Shown: piece after piece, positions 17,728 to 27,314 of the stretch
Layout: each line of letters opens with the position of its first letter
Position numbering within the stretch: the first letter of the stretch is position 1
NCBI GenBank assembly: GCA_016281555.1
Contig: JAEEIV010000068.1
Coordinates: 1-52,892, forward strand
Direction of reading: 5' to 3'
From: Lachnospiraceae bacterium
GTDB lineage: Bacteria > Bacillota > Clostridia > Lachnospirales > Lachnospiraceae
Length of the DNA stretch: 52,892 nt
Translations under genes and position numbers: made by a program
The notes under the pieces: generated by a model
Told to the model about the DNA's origin: nothing
What the model saw: the letters and a program-made list of their open reading frames with translations, nothing else
The model's database searches: none

Positions 17728-19031
17728 CGAAAGTATTGCTGCTGCCTTTTTTCTGCGAAGGCTATGATTCGAACATTTTCAGGACGCAGCTCCGTTCCAT
17801 GACGGAGACGCTGTCCTCGTTCGGCGCCGAGGTGACGCTCGAAGAGCCTGTCAGCACCTACCGTGAGGCATCGGCGCTTCAGGAAAGGCTTTGTCCTTTC
17901 GCGTATGATCTCGTCGCACTGGTGCCGATCACCTGGTCGGAGCCCCGTCTCGCTTCCGTGGCGGCGCGGGCATTTTTCGGCCGGCCGATCGTGATCCTGG
18001 CCGTCAATGAGTTTCAATTGAACGGCCGGCGGACGGAGTTTTCTTCCGCGCCTGCGGCAGCCGCTTTGTACGGAAGCCTCCGGGAAATGGGCGTGCCCGC
18101 CGTGTTCCTGCCGGGACCGGTTTCGGAAAACGAAGAAAAGCTGAAAACGTTGTTCCGGGCAGCGGAAACCGTGTCGAAACTTCGGAGAGCGAAGATCGGC
18201 GCGGTAGGTCACAATTTCAACGGCATCACGGCCGCGGGACTCGATCTTTCCCGGCTCCGCAAGGTGTACGGGACGGAAGTCTATTCGATCGACGGCTCGA
18301 CGCTCATCCGGAAGGCGGAAGCATTGCCGGAAGAGTCTGATCTGTATCAGAAAACCGACGCGGAGATCGGAAGGACTTATTCGGGACTGCCGGCGGAATA
18401 CCGGGAAAAGACGGTGCGCATCACGGCAGGGCTCCGGGAACTCATCGGCGAATATGATTTGGATGCGATCGAGGTGCGCTGCCATACGGAATTCAGCATG
18501 GAATACGGTCTCAGCATGTGCCTGCCGCTCGGAATCGTCGGCAATGAGGTGGCGGCGGCCTGCGAAGCGGACCTGCCGGTATTGTTCACGGAACTCGTGT
18601 TCAAGTTCCTCTCCGGCGGAAAAACGCCGACCTATGCGGATCTTCGGACGTTCACGAAAGACGGAATGGACGTCGGAGCCTGCGGCTTCGCGCCGACGGA
18701 TCTCACCGGAAAGACGGGCACGGTCGGCGGAGAGAACGGCTATCTGACGAACACTTCCGATCTGTCCGAAGGAACGCTGACGATCGGACGCTTAAAAAAG
18801 ACGCAGGGCGGAGGATTTGCCTTCCATGCGTCGAAGGCGCAGGCGGAAAGAATCGGAAACCGCCTTACGGAATACGGCTGCGCGCCGTACCCGATGGCCA
18901 GGATCAAACCGGAAGAGGAGATGGAGTCCTTCATTGCCAATACCGGTGCGAATCACTATGCAATTATTTATGATGACGTTATGCCTGAACTCCGGGCATT
19001 TTCCACTTTTACAAATACTATAGTTTTATAG
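17724..19031 (+). CDS. L-fucose/L-arabinose isomerase-like protein
   Basis: A 435-residue protein resembling the L-fucose/arabinose isomerase fold family. The start at 17724 (MTKVLLLPFFCEGYDSN) is chosen because AAAGGA lies about 14 bases before it and the ATGA overlap with the previous stop is typical of this operon; an earlier in-frame start at 17649 would lie inside the preceding gene. Visible family segments are GHNFNGITAAGLDL in the middle domain, EVRCHTEFSMEYGLSMCLPLG and a C-terminal barrel domain with TLTIGRLKKTQGG. The catalytic Glu/Asp pair cannot be assigned with certainty. It should act on an aldose or ketose released by the upstream glycosidases. The operon probably continues into the giant gene 10 bases downstream. 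Confidence 0.82.
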   Translation: MTKVLLLPFFCEGYDSNIFRTQLRSMTETLSSFGAEVTLEEPVSTYREASALQERLCPFAYDLVALVPITWSEPRLASVAARAFFGRPIVILAVNEFQLNGRRTEFSSAPAAAALYGSLREMGVPAVFLPGPVSENEEKLKTLFRAAETVSKLRRAKIGAVGHNFNGITAAGLDLSRLRKVYGTEVYSIDGSTLIRKAEALPEESDLYQKTDAEIGRTYSGLPAEYREKTVRITAGLRELIGEYDLDAIEVRCHTEFSMEYGLSMCLPLGIVGNEVAAACEADLPVLFTELVFKFLSGGKTPTYADLRTFTKDGMDVGACGFAPTDLTGKTGTVGGENGYLTNTSDLSEGTLTIGRLKKTQGGGFAFHASKAQAERIGNRLTEYGCAPYPMARIKPEEEMESFIANTGANHYAIIYDDVMPELRAFSTFTNTIVL

Positions 19032-19041
19032 GAGAAGCGAA

Positions 19042-22000
19042 ATGGAAGAGAAGAAGTCGAAGAAGAAACTGTTGATTCTGATCCCGATTCTCGCGGTGCT
19101 TGCAGCGGGCGGACTCATCGTCGGTCTGAATGCGAAGAACTGGTTCGGACAGGGAAAGGAAACGGAAGCGGTGGAAAGCTCCGGAACGGAAACGGAACCT
19201 GTCGAAACGGTGGCTCCGACCGAGACGGAGGAGGAAGACGAGCCTTATGAAGGCGAGCAGCTCCCCATTTACTATAACGTGGACCTGCAGTACTACATGG
19301 GCATGTCGGAGGGCGGTCTTTCTTCCAGATTGCGGGAAGAGGACGGTTACTATCACTTCCTGATGTCCGTCGACGGCAAGCACGTGACGCTGAAGACGAA
19401 GGAGACGAGAACCATGAACTTCCTGGATTCCCGTCCGTTCTGCTGCATCAAGGCGGACGAAGAGGGGATCATTGAAGAAGCCTACGAAGTCGAGAAGTGC
19501 AATTACAGCACGCTGATGGAGGAGGTCTATCTCTTCAATTCTGCGAAGAATTCTCTGACGGTCAATACGGATGAATTCTTTGCCGGATTCACCTATGCGG
19601 TTTCGGACAAGAACGGCTTCCTCGTGTACGATACGTCCAATGAAGCGGACCCCGTTCCGGAGGTGACGCTGGAAAAGGGCATGAAGCTCAGCATTTTCCG
19701 GTACAAACCTTCGAAGCAGTCCTACGTGTACGTGTTCCCGGCCGGTATTCCTGCGGATCAGCGGTTCTACTGGAACGTGACCAGAAAGTGGAATTCCGAC
19801 ATCCAGAACACGACGAGAGAACCGAACGCGGACGGCATTTACGAGATCGAGATGGCGAACAACGGCAAGGTCGTCACGGTCAAGGTCAAAGACCGGGAAC
19901 TCGCTTACGAGATCGACAAGTACAACGCGAAATGCTTCGTCCTTTCCTTTGACAAGGACGGGTTCGTGTCCAAGGTCCAGACGGCGACGGCCGGATCCGG
20001 CGGATCTTCCGTGGCGAGCTGGCATCACGTCATGAAGTTCAACAATGACGAGCACACGAACTTCCATGCGAAGAAGACGTCACCGACCGCGTCCGACTTC
20101 AAACACGAAGTCGACGTGGAGCTCGCGGAGAATTGCCAGATCTACTGCGTCAACAATTATTACGACGATCACTACGGCGAAGTCACGACGCTTCGCGTCG
20201 GGGATCAGGTGCATTGCATCAAGAAGGACGGCAAGGCGATCCTGATCTACGTCATCAACCGTCAGTTTGATTCCAAGCATTACTGGAACGTTTCCAGAAA
20301 ATACAACTCCACGACGAAGACGACTACGAGAACGCCGAACGCGGCGGGCTATTATGAGTTCGTGATGGCAGTCGGCGGAAAGCAGGTCACGGTGAAGACC
20401 GCGGACAAGGCGTTGGCGACGAAGATCGATTCCGTCACCTTCTGCGGTCTCAAACTGAGCGGAGACATCGTCACGGCGGTGTACACCTCGGCGAGTTCCT
20501 CCCTGCTCGGCTATTACGGCAGTCAGGCCTCATGGTATGACGTCGTGAGTTTCGAATCGAAGGATCAGCGCTCCTTCAAGGCGAAGCGAACCATCGAAGG
20601 CACGGATTACGGAAAATCCTGTCTCGTCACGATGGCGGACGACTGCGAAGTGTTCAACGTCAGCAGTTATTACAACGACCACGTCGGCGAGCCGACCACG
20701 GTCCAGTTGAACGACCGGATCCACGCCTGTCTGAACGAGAACGGCCAGGCGAAACTGATCTACGTCGTGACCCGTTTTGCGAACACGAAGATCTACTGGA
20801 ACGTGACGAGAAAGTATAACTCCACGACGAAGGAGACCACGAGAACGCCGGAGAAAGACGGATTCTATTACTTCGACATGGCCTGCGACGGAAAACAGGT
20901 CCGGGTCCGCGCGACGAAGGAACTCGCGTCAAAGATGGATTCCTATGCAGCGAAGAATATGGGCCTCTTCCTCGATGCAGATGGACAGACCGTGACGAAG
21001 GTCGTTTCCAGCAGTGCAGTACTCAGTGCGGCGGGCGGTTCTTCCTCAAGCTGGTGCGACGTCCTGACGCTGACCTCGAATACGTTCAGCACGCAGAAAC
21101 TTGACGATCCGAATTCAAGTTATTATCTGAAGAAGTACAACGAGACTTTCGATTCGACAACGAAGGTCTTCAACTGCACGAATTATTTTGAGAATGACGG
21201 AAAGACGCATTTCGTCGGCGAAAAGGCGACGCTCCGCGTGGGCGACAAAGTCCACGTCCTCAGAGACAAGAACAAGAAGGCGGCGTACGTCTTCATCGTG
21301 GACCGCGGCTATCCGGTCACCGCACACAAAGACAAGCACACCTGCCCGGATTGCGGACAGAACGTGGAGTGGAAACCGTGGACGAAGGCGACGAACCTGC
21401 CGACGGCGGAAGGACACTATTATCTGTGCGGAGACGTGAAACTCTCCGGCGGCGTAACCACAGGCAAGAACCAGAACGTGGTGCTTTGCCTGAACGGTTA
21501 CCGTGTGGACGGCCCGAAGACGAACCGCATCTACACCACGGGCGAGAACGGAAAACTGACGATCATCGGAACGGAGAAAGGCAGTACGTTAGCAGGCCAT
21601 TATCACGGCGAAAGCTATGCGGGCTGCGTGATCTTCAGTTATAAGGCCGATCTCGTGATGTACGGCGGCACCATTGACGCTTCCGACGTCGAAACGGAGA
21701 ACAAGGCTTCGGCGGTCTTCACCTACAGCGGCATGAAGATGGAACTTCACGACCTCACGATCATCGGCGGCAAGTCGGGTTCCTGCGGTGTGGTATCCGC
21801 GAACAACGGCTGCGATCTCTTGCTCGACAACGTTACGATCAAGTGCGGCGAAAGCGGCGACAAGCATCACGGCCTTCATGTGGCGGGCAGCGCGCTGGTC
21901 CGGATCAAGGGCGATCTGAAATTCGAGAATATCCCGTCAGACGGAGCCCCCATCGTCCTGCTTTCCGGCGCGAAACTGACGCTCGAGGGAATGACGGGCG

Positions 22001-25000
22001 GCACGAACGCTGCCGTTAAGATGGAAACGAAGACCGGCGTGTTCACGACGAATTATGTGGAAGGCGCGGAAGCGTTCTTCACTTCGGCGGATCCTGCCTA
22101 CGTCGTCGGTTACGGCGATGGAAAAGCGCTCGAACTCGCGGGTTCCTATGCGACTTCGATCACGGCGCCTGACAGCATCACATACCGTCAGCTGCAGCAC
22201 GGGAAGATCGAAGCCTCGGTCGTTCCTGCGAACGCTGCGAACCGGATCATAACGTTTGAAAGCGCAGATCCGGAACTCGTTTCCGTCGACAATGAAGGGA
22301 ACATGGAAGCCTTCAGAAAAGAAGGCACGACGACCGTCACCGTGAAGACGAAGGACGGCAAAGCCGAGAAGCAGATCACCGTCGCCGTCTCCGGCGAACC
22401 GGTGTCTGCGACCGGCATTACGTTGAATGAAACAGAACTCTCGCTCTTCCTCGGCGCGTCGAACGAACTCATTCCGACGTTTGCTCCGGAAGAAGCGTCT
22501 TATCTCTCCGCGATCTACGAATCGTCGGATGAGAAGGTCGCGACGGTCGATGAAAACGGCGTTGTGACCGCAACCGGGATCGGTTCGGCCGTGATCACGG
22601 TGAAACCGGAACGGGGCGATTGCCAGGCGACCTGCACGGTAACGGTCACTTCACACGAGCATCCGGTCTGCATGATCCCGGGCTGCACCGAAGCATCCGC
22701 TCACGATGATCACAAGTCTGAGACGTGGAAGCCCTGGACGAACAACACCGCGCTTCCGACGGAAGACGGTCATTGGTATCTGGCGACAGACGTAACGGTC
22801 TCGAAGGAAACCGCCCTTCAGGGCAAGGAGATCGTTCTCGACCTTGCGGGGCATACGGTGAACGCGACATCGAAGGTCTTCCACCTGACCGCGGGAGCGT
22901 CGCTTGCCATTACGGACTGCCAGGGCACCGGCGCGATCCGTGAAACCGGCACGTTCGCGTCGAACGCGGGCAGCGGCATCTTTAACATCCGCGGCGGCTC
23001 TGAAGTCGTGATCTTCGGCGGTACGATCGATGCGACAGGCGTTGAGACCGGATACGGTCCGGTGGCTTACATCCATACGGATGAGGACAACTACTTCCTG
23101 CTGTACGGCGGCACGGTGAAGGGCGGCAAGGGCCTTGCTCTCGGCGGCGCGATCTACGGCGGAGCCAATTCGACCGTCGTCATCACGGGCGGCGTCCTGG
23201 AAGGCGGCAGCTCACCGAAGGGCGGCGCGATCTTAAGCTACGGAGAAGTATATCTTCTCGGCGGCACCGTGAAGGGCGGAACGGCGGACAGCTACGGCGG
23301 AAACATTGCCATGGACAATAAGGACTCCGCATTGTATATCCTCGACGGAACGATCGAGGGCGGCTCCACGCCGTCCACCGGCGGCAACATCTACAGCGCC
23401 GGCACTGTCAGCATGATCGGCGGTACGGTGACCGGCGGTCAGGCGAAGTCCGGCGGCAACATTTACTCGACGAACAAGGTCGGAATCGCCGACGGCTCGA
23501 TCGAGAACGGTGTCGCGGCGAACTACGGCGGCAACATCACGATGTACGGCATCAACGCGGAACTCGTTATGGTCGGCGGTCAGGTGAAGGACGGCCTTGT
23601 AACGGCCAATGCCTTCTCTGCAGGCGGCAACATCAATCTGACGAGCGCGAACTTTACGATGTCAGACGGCCTCATCAGCGGCGGCCGCGTCGAGAATTAT
23701 TACGGCGGCAACATCGCGACCGACGGCAATTCGGTCGAAGCGGTCATTTCCGGCGGCCGGATCGAAAACGGCTATGCAGGAAGAGACGGCGGCAACATTT
23801 ACGCGCATACGAATACGAACAAGCCTGAGAACCACAACACGGTCACGATCGGCGGAACGGCCGTGGTGACCGGAGGCGAGGCGAAAGAAAGCGCCGGCAA
23901 CATCCTCGTGGATAAGGGAGCGACACTCATCGTTCAGGAGACCGCGGAAATCTCGGACAGCAAGGCTGCGAAATACGCCGGCAACATCAAACTCGCAAAC
24001 GGTGCGGATATGGAGCTGAAGGGCGACGCGGTCATTAAGAACGGCCAGGCGCGGCACTCCGGCAACGTGCAGCTTGATACGAATTCCGTCTTTACGATGG
24101 AAGGCGGCACGATCGAAAACGGTACGGCGACGAAGGTCGGAACTGACGGCGGCTTCGGCGGCAACGTTGCGGTCCGCGGTATCTTCACGATGAAGGACGG
24201 CGTGATCAAAGGCGGCAAGGCGGTCGGCAACGTCGGCGGCAACGTCTCTGTTTGGCAGACCGAATCTAGATTCATCATGGAGGGCGGCCTCATTACCGGC
24301 GGCGAAACGGACGGCAGCATCTTAGACGGCGGCGTGACGATCTTCTACAACGCGAAGGCAGACGACGCGTTCATCATGAAGGGCGGCGAAATCTCCGGCA
24401 ACGTCGGCGGCGTCCGGGCGGACAGCGGCAAGATCCAGCTTTCCGGTAATCCCGTGATCAAGGATAACGGCACGGCGAACCTAAACGGCAAAGCGGCGAA
24501 CATTACGCTCGGCGGCGCGCTCACGGACGGAGCCGAAATCTTTGTCAGCGTTCCGACGGACACGCTCTTCGCGGAATCCGAGACGGATTACAAGCAGTAC
24601 TTCAAGTCGGACGACGCTGCGTACGAGGTGGTCTATGACTCGGTGAACAAAGGACACAAACTGTCCAGAGACTATTCCGACATGAAGTTGGACATCTATA
24701 TGTTAGCCGGTCAGTCGAACGCTTCCGGCAGTTCTTCAATCGAAAACGGCGAGGCGGCAGGCGTCCGGGATACGAACGTTTACAACAACGTCCGGTATTA
24801 CTACTTCCGTAAGAATACGGACGGCACCGTGGTTCAGAACCGTACGACCTTCGAAGCGGTGAAAGAGGGCATGGGTTATGCGACCGGTTACATCGGACCG
24901 GAACTCGGTATGGCGGAATACCTCGACTCGCTGTATCAGGATGCGGACAGGGAAGCGCTCATCTTCAAGTATGCGGCCGGCGGCACCAGCCTGATCCGTT

Positions 25001-27237
25001 ATACCGACGAGAACGGCGTGATCCAGAACGCTTCTTCTCAGACCGGCGATTCCGCCGACCGTTATAATCAGCGCGGTTCCTGGTATCCGGAATCGCTTCT
25101 CCCGGACGCGGTCAAGGCAATGGTCGCGGCGGATCCGAGCAATCCTTCCGGTTTCCTTTCACGCGGACTCAAGGAAGAGATCGAGACGCTGTACAACAAG
25201 CTCATTGCCATGGGCTACAAACCGGAAAACATCCGGTTCATCTCTGTAAGCTGGATGCAGGGCGGAGAAGACCGGACGAGACCGGAACCGTACCCGGCGG
25301 CATTCAAGGGCTTTGTGGAAGAGATCCGGGCGAAGGTCAGCGAAGTGACCGGTCAGGATTATTCGAAACTGCCGTTCGTGGTCGGTGAGATCTCCGAAAC
25401 CTTCTCGAGCGCGACGGCGTCGAACGTGGCGACGAACCGCGCCTTCATTGACATGCAGGATACGCTTCCGGGCGTGGTGAGCGATACGTACGTGGTTCCT
25501 TCGAGAAACTTTGCGACCAACGCGATGGTGAACGGTACGAGCACTGCGGTCGGAACGGATACGGCGCATCTGTCGTACAAGGATTGCCTGGCGCTCGGTC
25601 AGCTGTTCGCGGAAATGTCATTTATCGCGACGAACGATACGAGCAGCCTGCACATGCACTGCATCTGCGGCGATGGCAATTTGACGGCGGGAGCGCATGG
25701 ACACGCGAACCTGCTTTGGAAGGAATGGACGGAAAGCACGAGCCTTCCGACCGAATCGGGCAACTATTACCTGACGACGGACGTCACGGTTTCCGCTCAG
25801 ACGAATCTCGCGGGCAAATCAGTGAACCTCTGCCTGAACGGACATAAGATCAATTCCACGGCGAAGGTCTTCCACCTGACTGCGGGAAGCACGTTAAAGA
25901 TCACGGATTGCAAGACCGGCGGCACGATCAAAGAGACCGGAACGTTCGGCAACACTTCCGGCAACGGTATCTTCAATACCCGCGGCGGTTCGAAAGTCGA
26001 GATCTACGCCGGCACGATCGACGCTTCCGGCGTGAAGACCGGATACGGTCCGATCGCGTATGTGAACGGTGACGAGGGAGACGAGTTCTCGATCTACGGC
26101 GGCACGCTGAAGGGCGGCACCGGACTCAGTGTCGGCGGCGGCTTCTGGATGGGCGCGAATTCCGTGTTCAACATGCACGGCGGCGTTCTGGAAGGCGGCG
26201 TCGGACCGCGAGGCGGATCGATTTACTCGCAGGGTCATTTCAATATGACCGGCGGTACGATCACGGGCGGTCAGACGGCAGCGAATCCGAACACCACGGA
26301 CGCGGGCCTCGACCGGATGGGCGGAAACATCTACTTCGCAAGTTCCAGCAAGACGTTTACGATGACCGGCGGTACGATCACCAAAGGAAAGACGCAGACG
26401 CTCACGAACGGCAATGACCTCGGCGGAAACGTGGCGATCGTCGGACTCGGCTGTACGGTCCGGATCACCGGCGGTGAGATCTCCTGGGGAGAAGCGAACT
26501 CGGGCGGCAATATTTACCTCCGTTCCTCGTCCACCACGAAGTGGCAGGATGTCGAGTTCTCCGGCGGTCTCATTACGGACGGCTTCGCACAGGCTGTCGG
26601 CGGAAACATTGATATCCGGCAGTACGTCTACTTCCATATGACCGGCGGTTCCATACTGAACGGTTTTGCGAAGAACTCGAACGCCGGACAGGTCTCCACC
26701 CGGGGCGGCATCGTACGGATCTCCGACGGTACGATCGGTGCCACGAAGACCGTGGACGGCGCCGGAAGCAAAGGCCTTCCGCTCGCCATGCAGGTGGACG
26801 GCACCTCTAAGATCGCCGGTGTCTTCCTGATCGAAGGCGGCTCTGTGCCCGGGATCCAGGCGACGTCTACGGGCGGTTCGCTGACCTACGGCGGCGAAAC
26901 CTACGCAGGCGGTCTCGTGAAGATCACAGGCGGCTCGGTACTTTCGGCGAGCATCTACAACGGCTCCATCGAAGTACACGGCGGAACGGTCGGAACCATC
27001 AGCGCGAACGGCAATACCGGCGCGACGGCGACTCCGGGCGACGCGTGGATCTACGGCGGCTATGTGAAGACGTTAACAAAGACGAACTCCAGCAAGAGCA
27101 CCATCCACATCACAGGCGGCACTTTCGTGGCGAATCCGACGAACTGGGTCGAGAGCGGTCATACGGTGCAAAGCGGAGACTTCACGAACACGGAGGATCC
27201 GACGGATACCACCGCTTACAAGTTCAAGGTACAATAA
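19042..27237 (+). CDS. Giant exported multidomain protein: four repeats, three beta-helices, BIG2, SGNH esterase
   Basis: A 2,731-residue protein. Residues 9-28 form one hydrophobic N-terminal segment without a lipobox, so it is probably a signal anchor; a Glu/Thr-rich linker follows. Residues ~74-765 are four repeats of ~170 residues, three beginning YWNVTRKYNS or a variant. Residues ~766-1035 are beta-helix I, ~1036-1203 two BIG2 Ig-like domains, ~1204-1880 a long GG-repeat beta-helix II, ~1881-2190 an SGNH/sialate-O-acetylesterase-like domain (GQSNASG with S1892; D2173 and H2176 in TDTAHLSY) and ~2196-2731 beta-helix III. No LPxTG is seen. It is likely a surface glycan-binding O-acetyl esterase. 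AGGAGAAG precedes the ATG. The gene follows the isomerase after 10 bases and ends at a terminator. Confidence 0.88.
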   Translation: MEEKKSKKKLLILIPILAVLAAGGLIVGLNAKNWFGQGKETEAVESSGTETEPVETVAPTETEEEDEPYEGEQLPIYYNVDLQYYMGMSEGGLSSRLREEDGYYHFLMSVDGKHVTLKTKETRTMNFLDSRPFCCIKADEEGIIEEAYEVEKCNYSTLMEEVYLFNSAKNSLTVNTDEFFAGFTYAVSDKNGFLVYDTSNEADPVPEVTLEKGMKLSIFRYKPSKQSYVYVFPAGIPADQRFYWNVTRKWNSDIQNTTREPNADGIYEIEMANNGKVVTVKVKDRELAYEIDKYNAKCFVLSFDKDGFVSKVQTATAGSGGSSVASWHHVMKFNNDEHTNFHAKKTSPTASDFKHEVDVELAENCQIYCVNNYYDDHYGEVTTLRVGDQVHCIKKDGKAILIYVINRQFDSKHYWNVSRKYNSTTKTTTRTPNAAGYYEFVMAVGGKQVTVKTADKALATKIDSVTFCGLKLSGDIVTAVYTSASSSLLGYYGSQASWYDVVSFESKDQRSFKAKRTIEGTDYGKSCLVTMADDCEVFNVSSYYNDHVGEPTTVQLNDRIHACLNENGQAKLIYVVTRFANTKIYWNVTRKYNSTTKETTRTPEKDGFYYFDMACDGKQVRVRATKELASKMDSYAAKNMGLFLDADGQTVTKVVSSSAVLSAAGGSSSSWCDVLTLTSNTFSTQKLDDPNSSYYLKKYNETFDSTTKVFNCTNYFENDGKTHFVGEKATLRVGDKVHVLRDKNKKAAYVFIVDRGYPVTAHKDKHTCPDCGQNVEWKPWTKATNLPTAEGHYYLCGDVKLSGGVTTGKNQNVVLCLNGYRVDGPKTNRIYTTGENGKLTIIGTEKGSTLAGHYHGESYAGCVIFSYKADLVMYGGTIDASDVETENKASAVFTYSGMKMELHDLTIIGGKSGSCGVVSANNGCDLLLDNVTIKCGESGDKHHGLHVAGSALVRIKGDLKFENIPSDGAPIVLLSGAKLTLEGMTGGTNAAVKMETKTGVFTTNYVEGAEAFFTSADPAYVVGYGDGKALELAGSYATSITAPDSITYRQLQHGKIEASVVPANAANRIITFESADPELVSVDNEGNMEAFRKEGTTTVTVKTKDGKAEKQITVAVSGEPVSATGITLNETELSLFLGASNELIPTFAPEEASYLSAIYESSDEKVATVDENGVVTATGIGSAVITVKPERGDCQATCTVTVTSHEHPVCMIPGCTEASAHDDHKSETWKPWTNNTALPTEDGHWYLATDVTVSKETALQGKEIVLDLAGHTVNATSKVFHLTAGASLAITDCQGTGAIRETGTFASNAGSGIFNIRGGSEVVIFGGTIDATGVETGYGPVAYIHTDEDNYFLLYGGTVKGGKGLALGGAIYGGANSTVVITGGVLEGGSSPKGGAILSYGEVYLLGGTVKGGTADSYGGNIAMDNKDSALYILDGTIEGGSTPSTGGNIYSAGTVSMIGGTVTGGQAKSGGNIYSTNKVGIADGSIENGVAANYGGNITMYGINAELVMVGGQVKDGLVTANAFSAGGNINLTSANFTMSDGLISGGRVENYYGGNIATDGNSVEAVISGGRIENGYAGRDGGNIYAHTNTNKPENHNTVTIGGTAVVTGGEAKESAGNILVDKGATLIVQETAEISDSKAAKYAGNIKLANGADMELKGDAVIKNGQARHSGNVQLDTNSVFTMEGGTIENGTATKVGTDGGFGGNVAVRGIFTMKDGVIKGGKAVGNVGGNVSVWQTESRFIMEGGLITGGETDGSILDGGVTIFYNAKADDAFIMKGGEISGNVGGVRADSGKIQLSGNPVIKDNGTANLNGKAANITLGGALTDGAEIFVSVPTDTLFAESETDYKQYFKSDDAAYEVVYDSVNKGHKLSRDYSDMKLDIYMLAGQSNASGSSSIENGEAAGVRDTNVYNNVRYYYFRKNTDGTVVQNRTTFEAVKEGMGYATGYIGPELGMAEYLDSLYQDADREALIFKYAAGGTSLIRYTDENGVIQNASSQTGDSADRYNQRGSWYPESLLPDAVKAMVAADPSNPSGFLSRGLKEEIETLYNKLIAMGYKPENIRFISVSWMQGGEDRTRPEPYPAAFKGFVEEIRAKVSEVTGQDYSKLPFVVGEISETFSSATASNVATNRAFIDMQDTLPGVVSDTYVVPSRNFATNAMVNGTSTAVGTDTAHLSYKDCLALGQLFAEMSFIATNDTSSLHMHCICGDGNLTAGAHGHANLLWKEWTESTSLPTESGNYYLTTDVTVSAQTNLAGKSVNLCLNGHKINSTAKVFHLTAGSTLKITDCKTGGTIKETGTFGNTSGNGIFNTRGGSKVEIYAGTIDASGVKTGYGPIAYVNGDEGDEFSIYGGTLKGGTGLSVGGGFWMGANSVFNMHGGVLEGGVGPRGGSIYSQGHFNMTGGTITGGQTAANPNTTDAGLDRMGGNIYFASSSKTFTMTGGTITKGKTQTLTNGNDLGGNVAIVGLGCTVRITGGEISWGEANSGGNIYLRSSSTTKWQDVEFSGGLITDGFAQAVGGNIDIRQYVYFHMTGGSILNGFAKNSNAGQVSTRGGIVRISDGTIGATKTVDGAGSKGLPLAMQVDGTSKIAGVFLIEGGSVPGIQATSTGGSLTYGGETYAGGLVKITGGSVLSASIYNGSIEVHGGTVGTISANGNTGATATPGDAWIYGGYVKTLTKTNSSKSTIHITGGTFVANPTNWVESGHTVQSGDFTNTEDPTDTTAYKFKVQ
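19261..21336 (+). repeat. Four intragenic ~510-bp repeats in the giant gene
   Basis: Units begin near 19261, 19765, 20281 and 20791. Units 2-4 open with a Tyr-Trp-Asn-Val segment followed by a Thr-rich stretch (TTRTPNAAG and variants), a DGxYxF segment and a GKxVxV strand. Unit 1 is the most divergent. The same module occurs once in the lipoprotein at 8634. I do not recognise a named domain for it. Confidence 0.8.
22651..23310 (+). repeat. Intragenic duplication, copy A (start of beta-helix II)
   Basis: This segment matches 25651-26270 in the same gene in protein order and largely in DNA: KVFHLTAG, ITDC, GIFNxRGGS, GTIDAxGVxTGYGP and GGVLEGG appear in both copies with the same spacing. The SGNH domain lies between the two copies. 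Confidence 0.8.
25651..26270 (+). repeat. Intragenic duplication, copy B (start of beta-helix III)
   Basis: This is the second copy of the beta-helix opening segment described at 22651. It is similar enough in DNA to suggest a fairly recent internal duplication or continuing recombination between copies. Confidence 0.8.
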
Positions 27238-27257
27238 GCAAGTTTAAAGAAACAGGA

Positions 27258-27294
27258 GTCCGCGGGCACGATCCCCGTGTCCGCGGACATTTTT
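27258..27294 (+). terminator. Rho-independent terminator after the giant gene
   Basis: GTCCGCGGGCACG (27258-27270) pairs with CGTGTCCGCGGAC (27276-27288), followed by ATTTTT. This is a strong terminator lying just 20 bases before the next start, so the SGNH fusion gene depends on read-through or on a promoter not seen here. Confidence 0.88.
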
Positions 27295-27314
27295 CAAGAA
27301 GGCAAACAATCATC

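Noticed and set aside
18990..19030. AT-rich end of the fucose-isomerase-like gene as a promoter for the giant gene
   Set aside because: A -10-like TACTAT is present, but no -35 box is found at suitable spacing.
22700..24560. Dense GGCGGCAAC-type DNA repeats, considered as a repeat array
   Set aside because: They stay in frame, vary between units and encode beta-helix turns; they are coding repeats, not a CRISPR or tandem DNA array.
25894..26979. 361-codon minus-strand open frame inside the giant gene
   Set aside because: It mirrors the GG-repeat codons of beta-helix III; the repeat pattern makes sense only on the plus strand.
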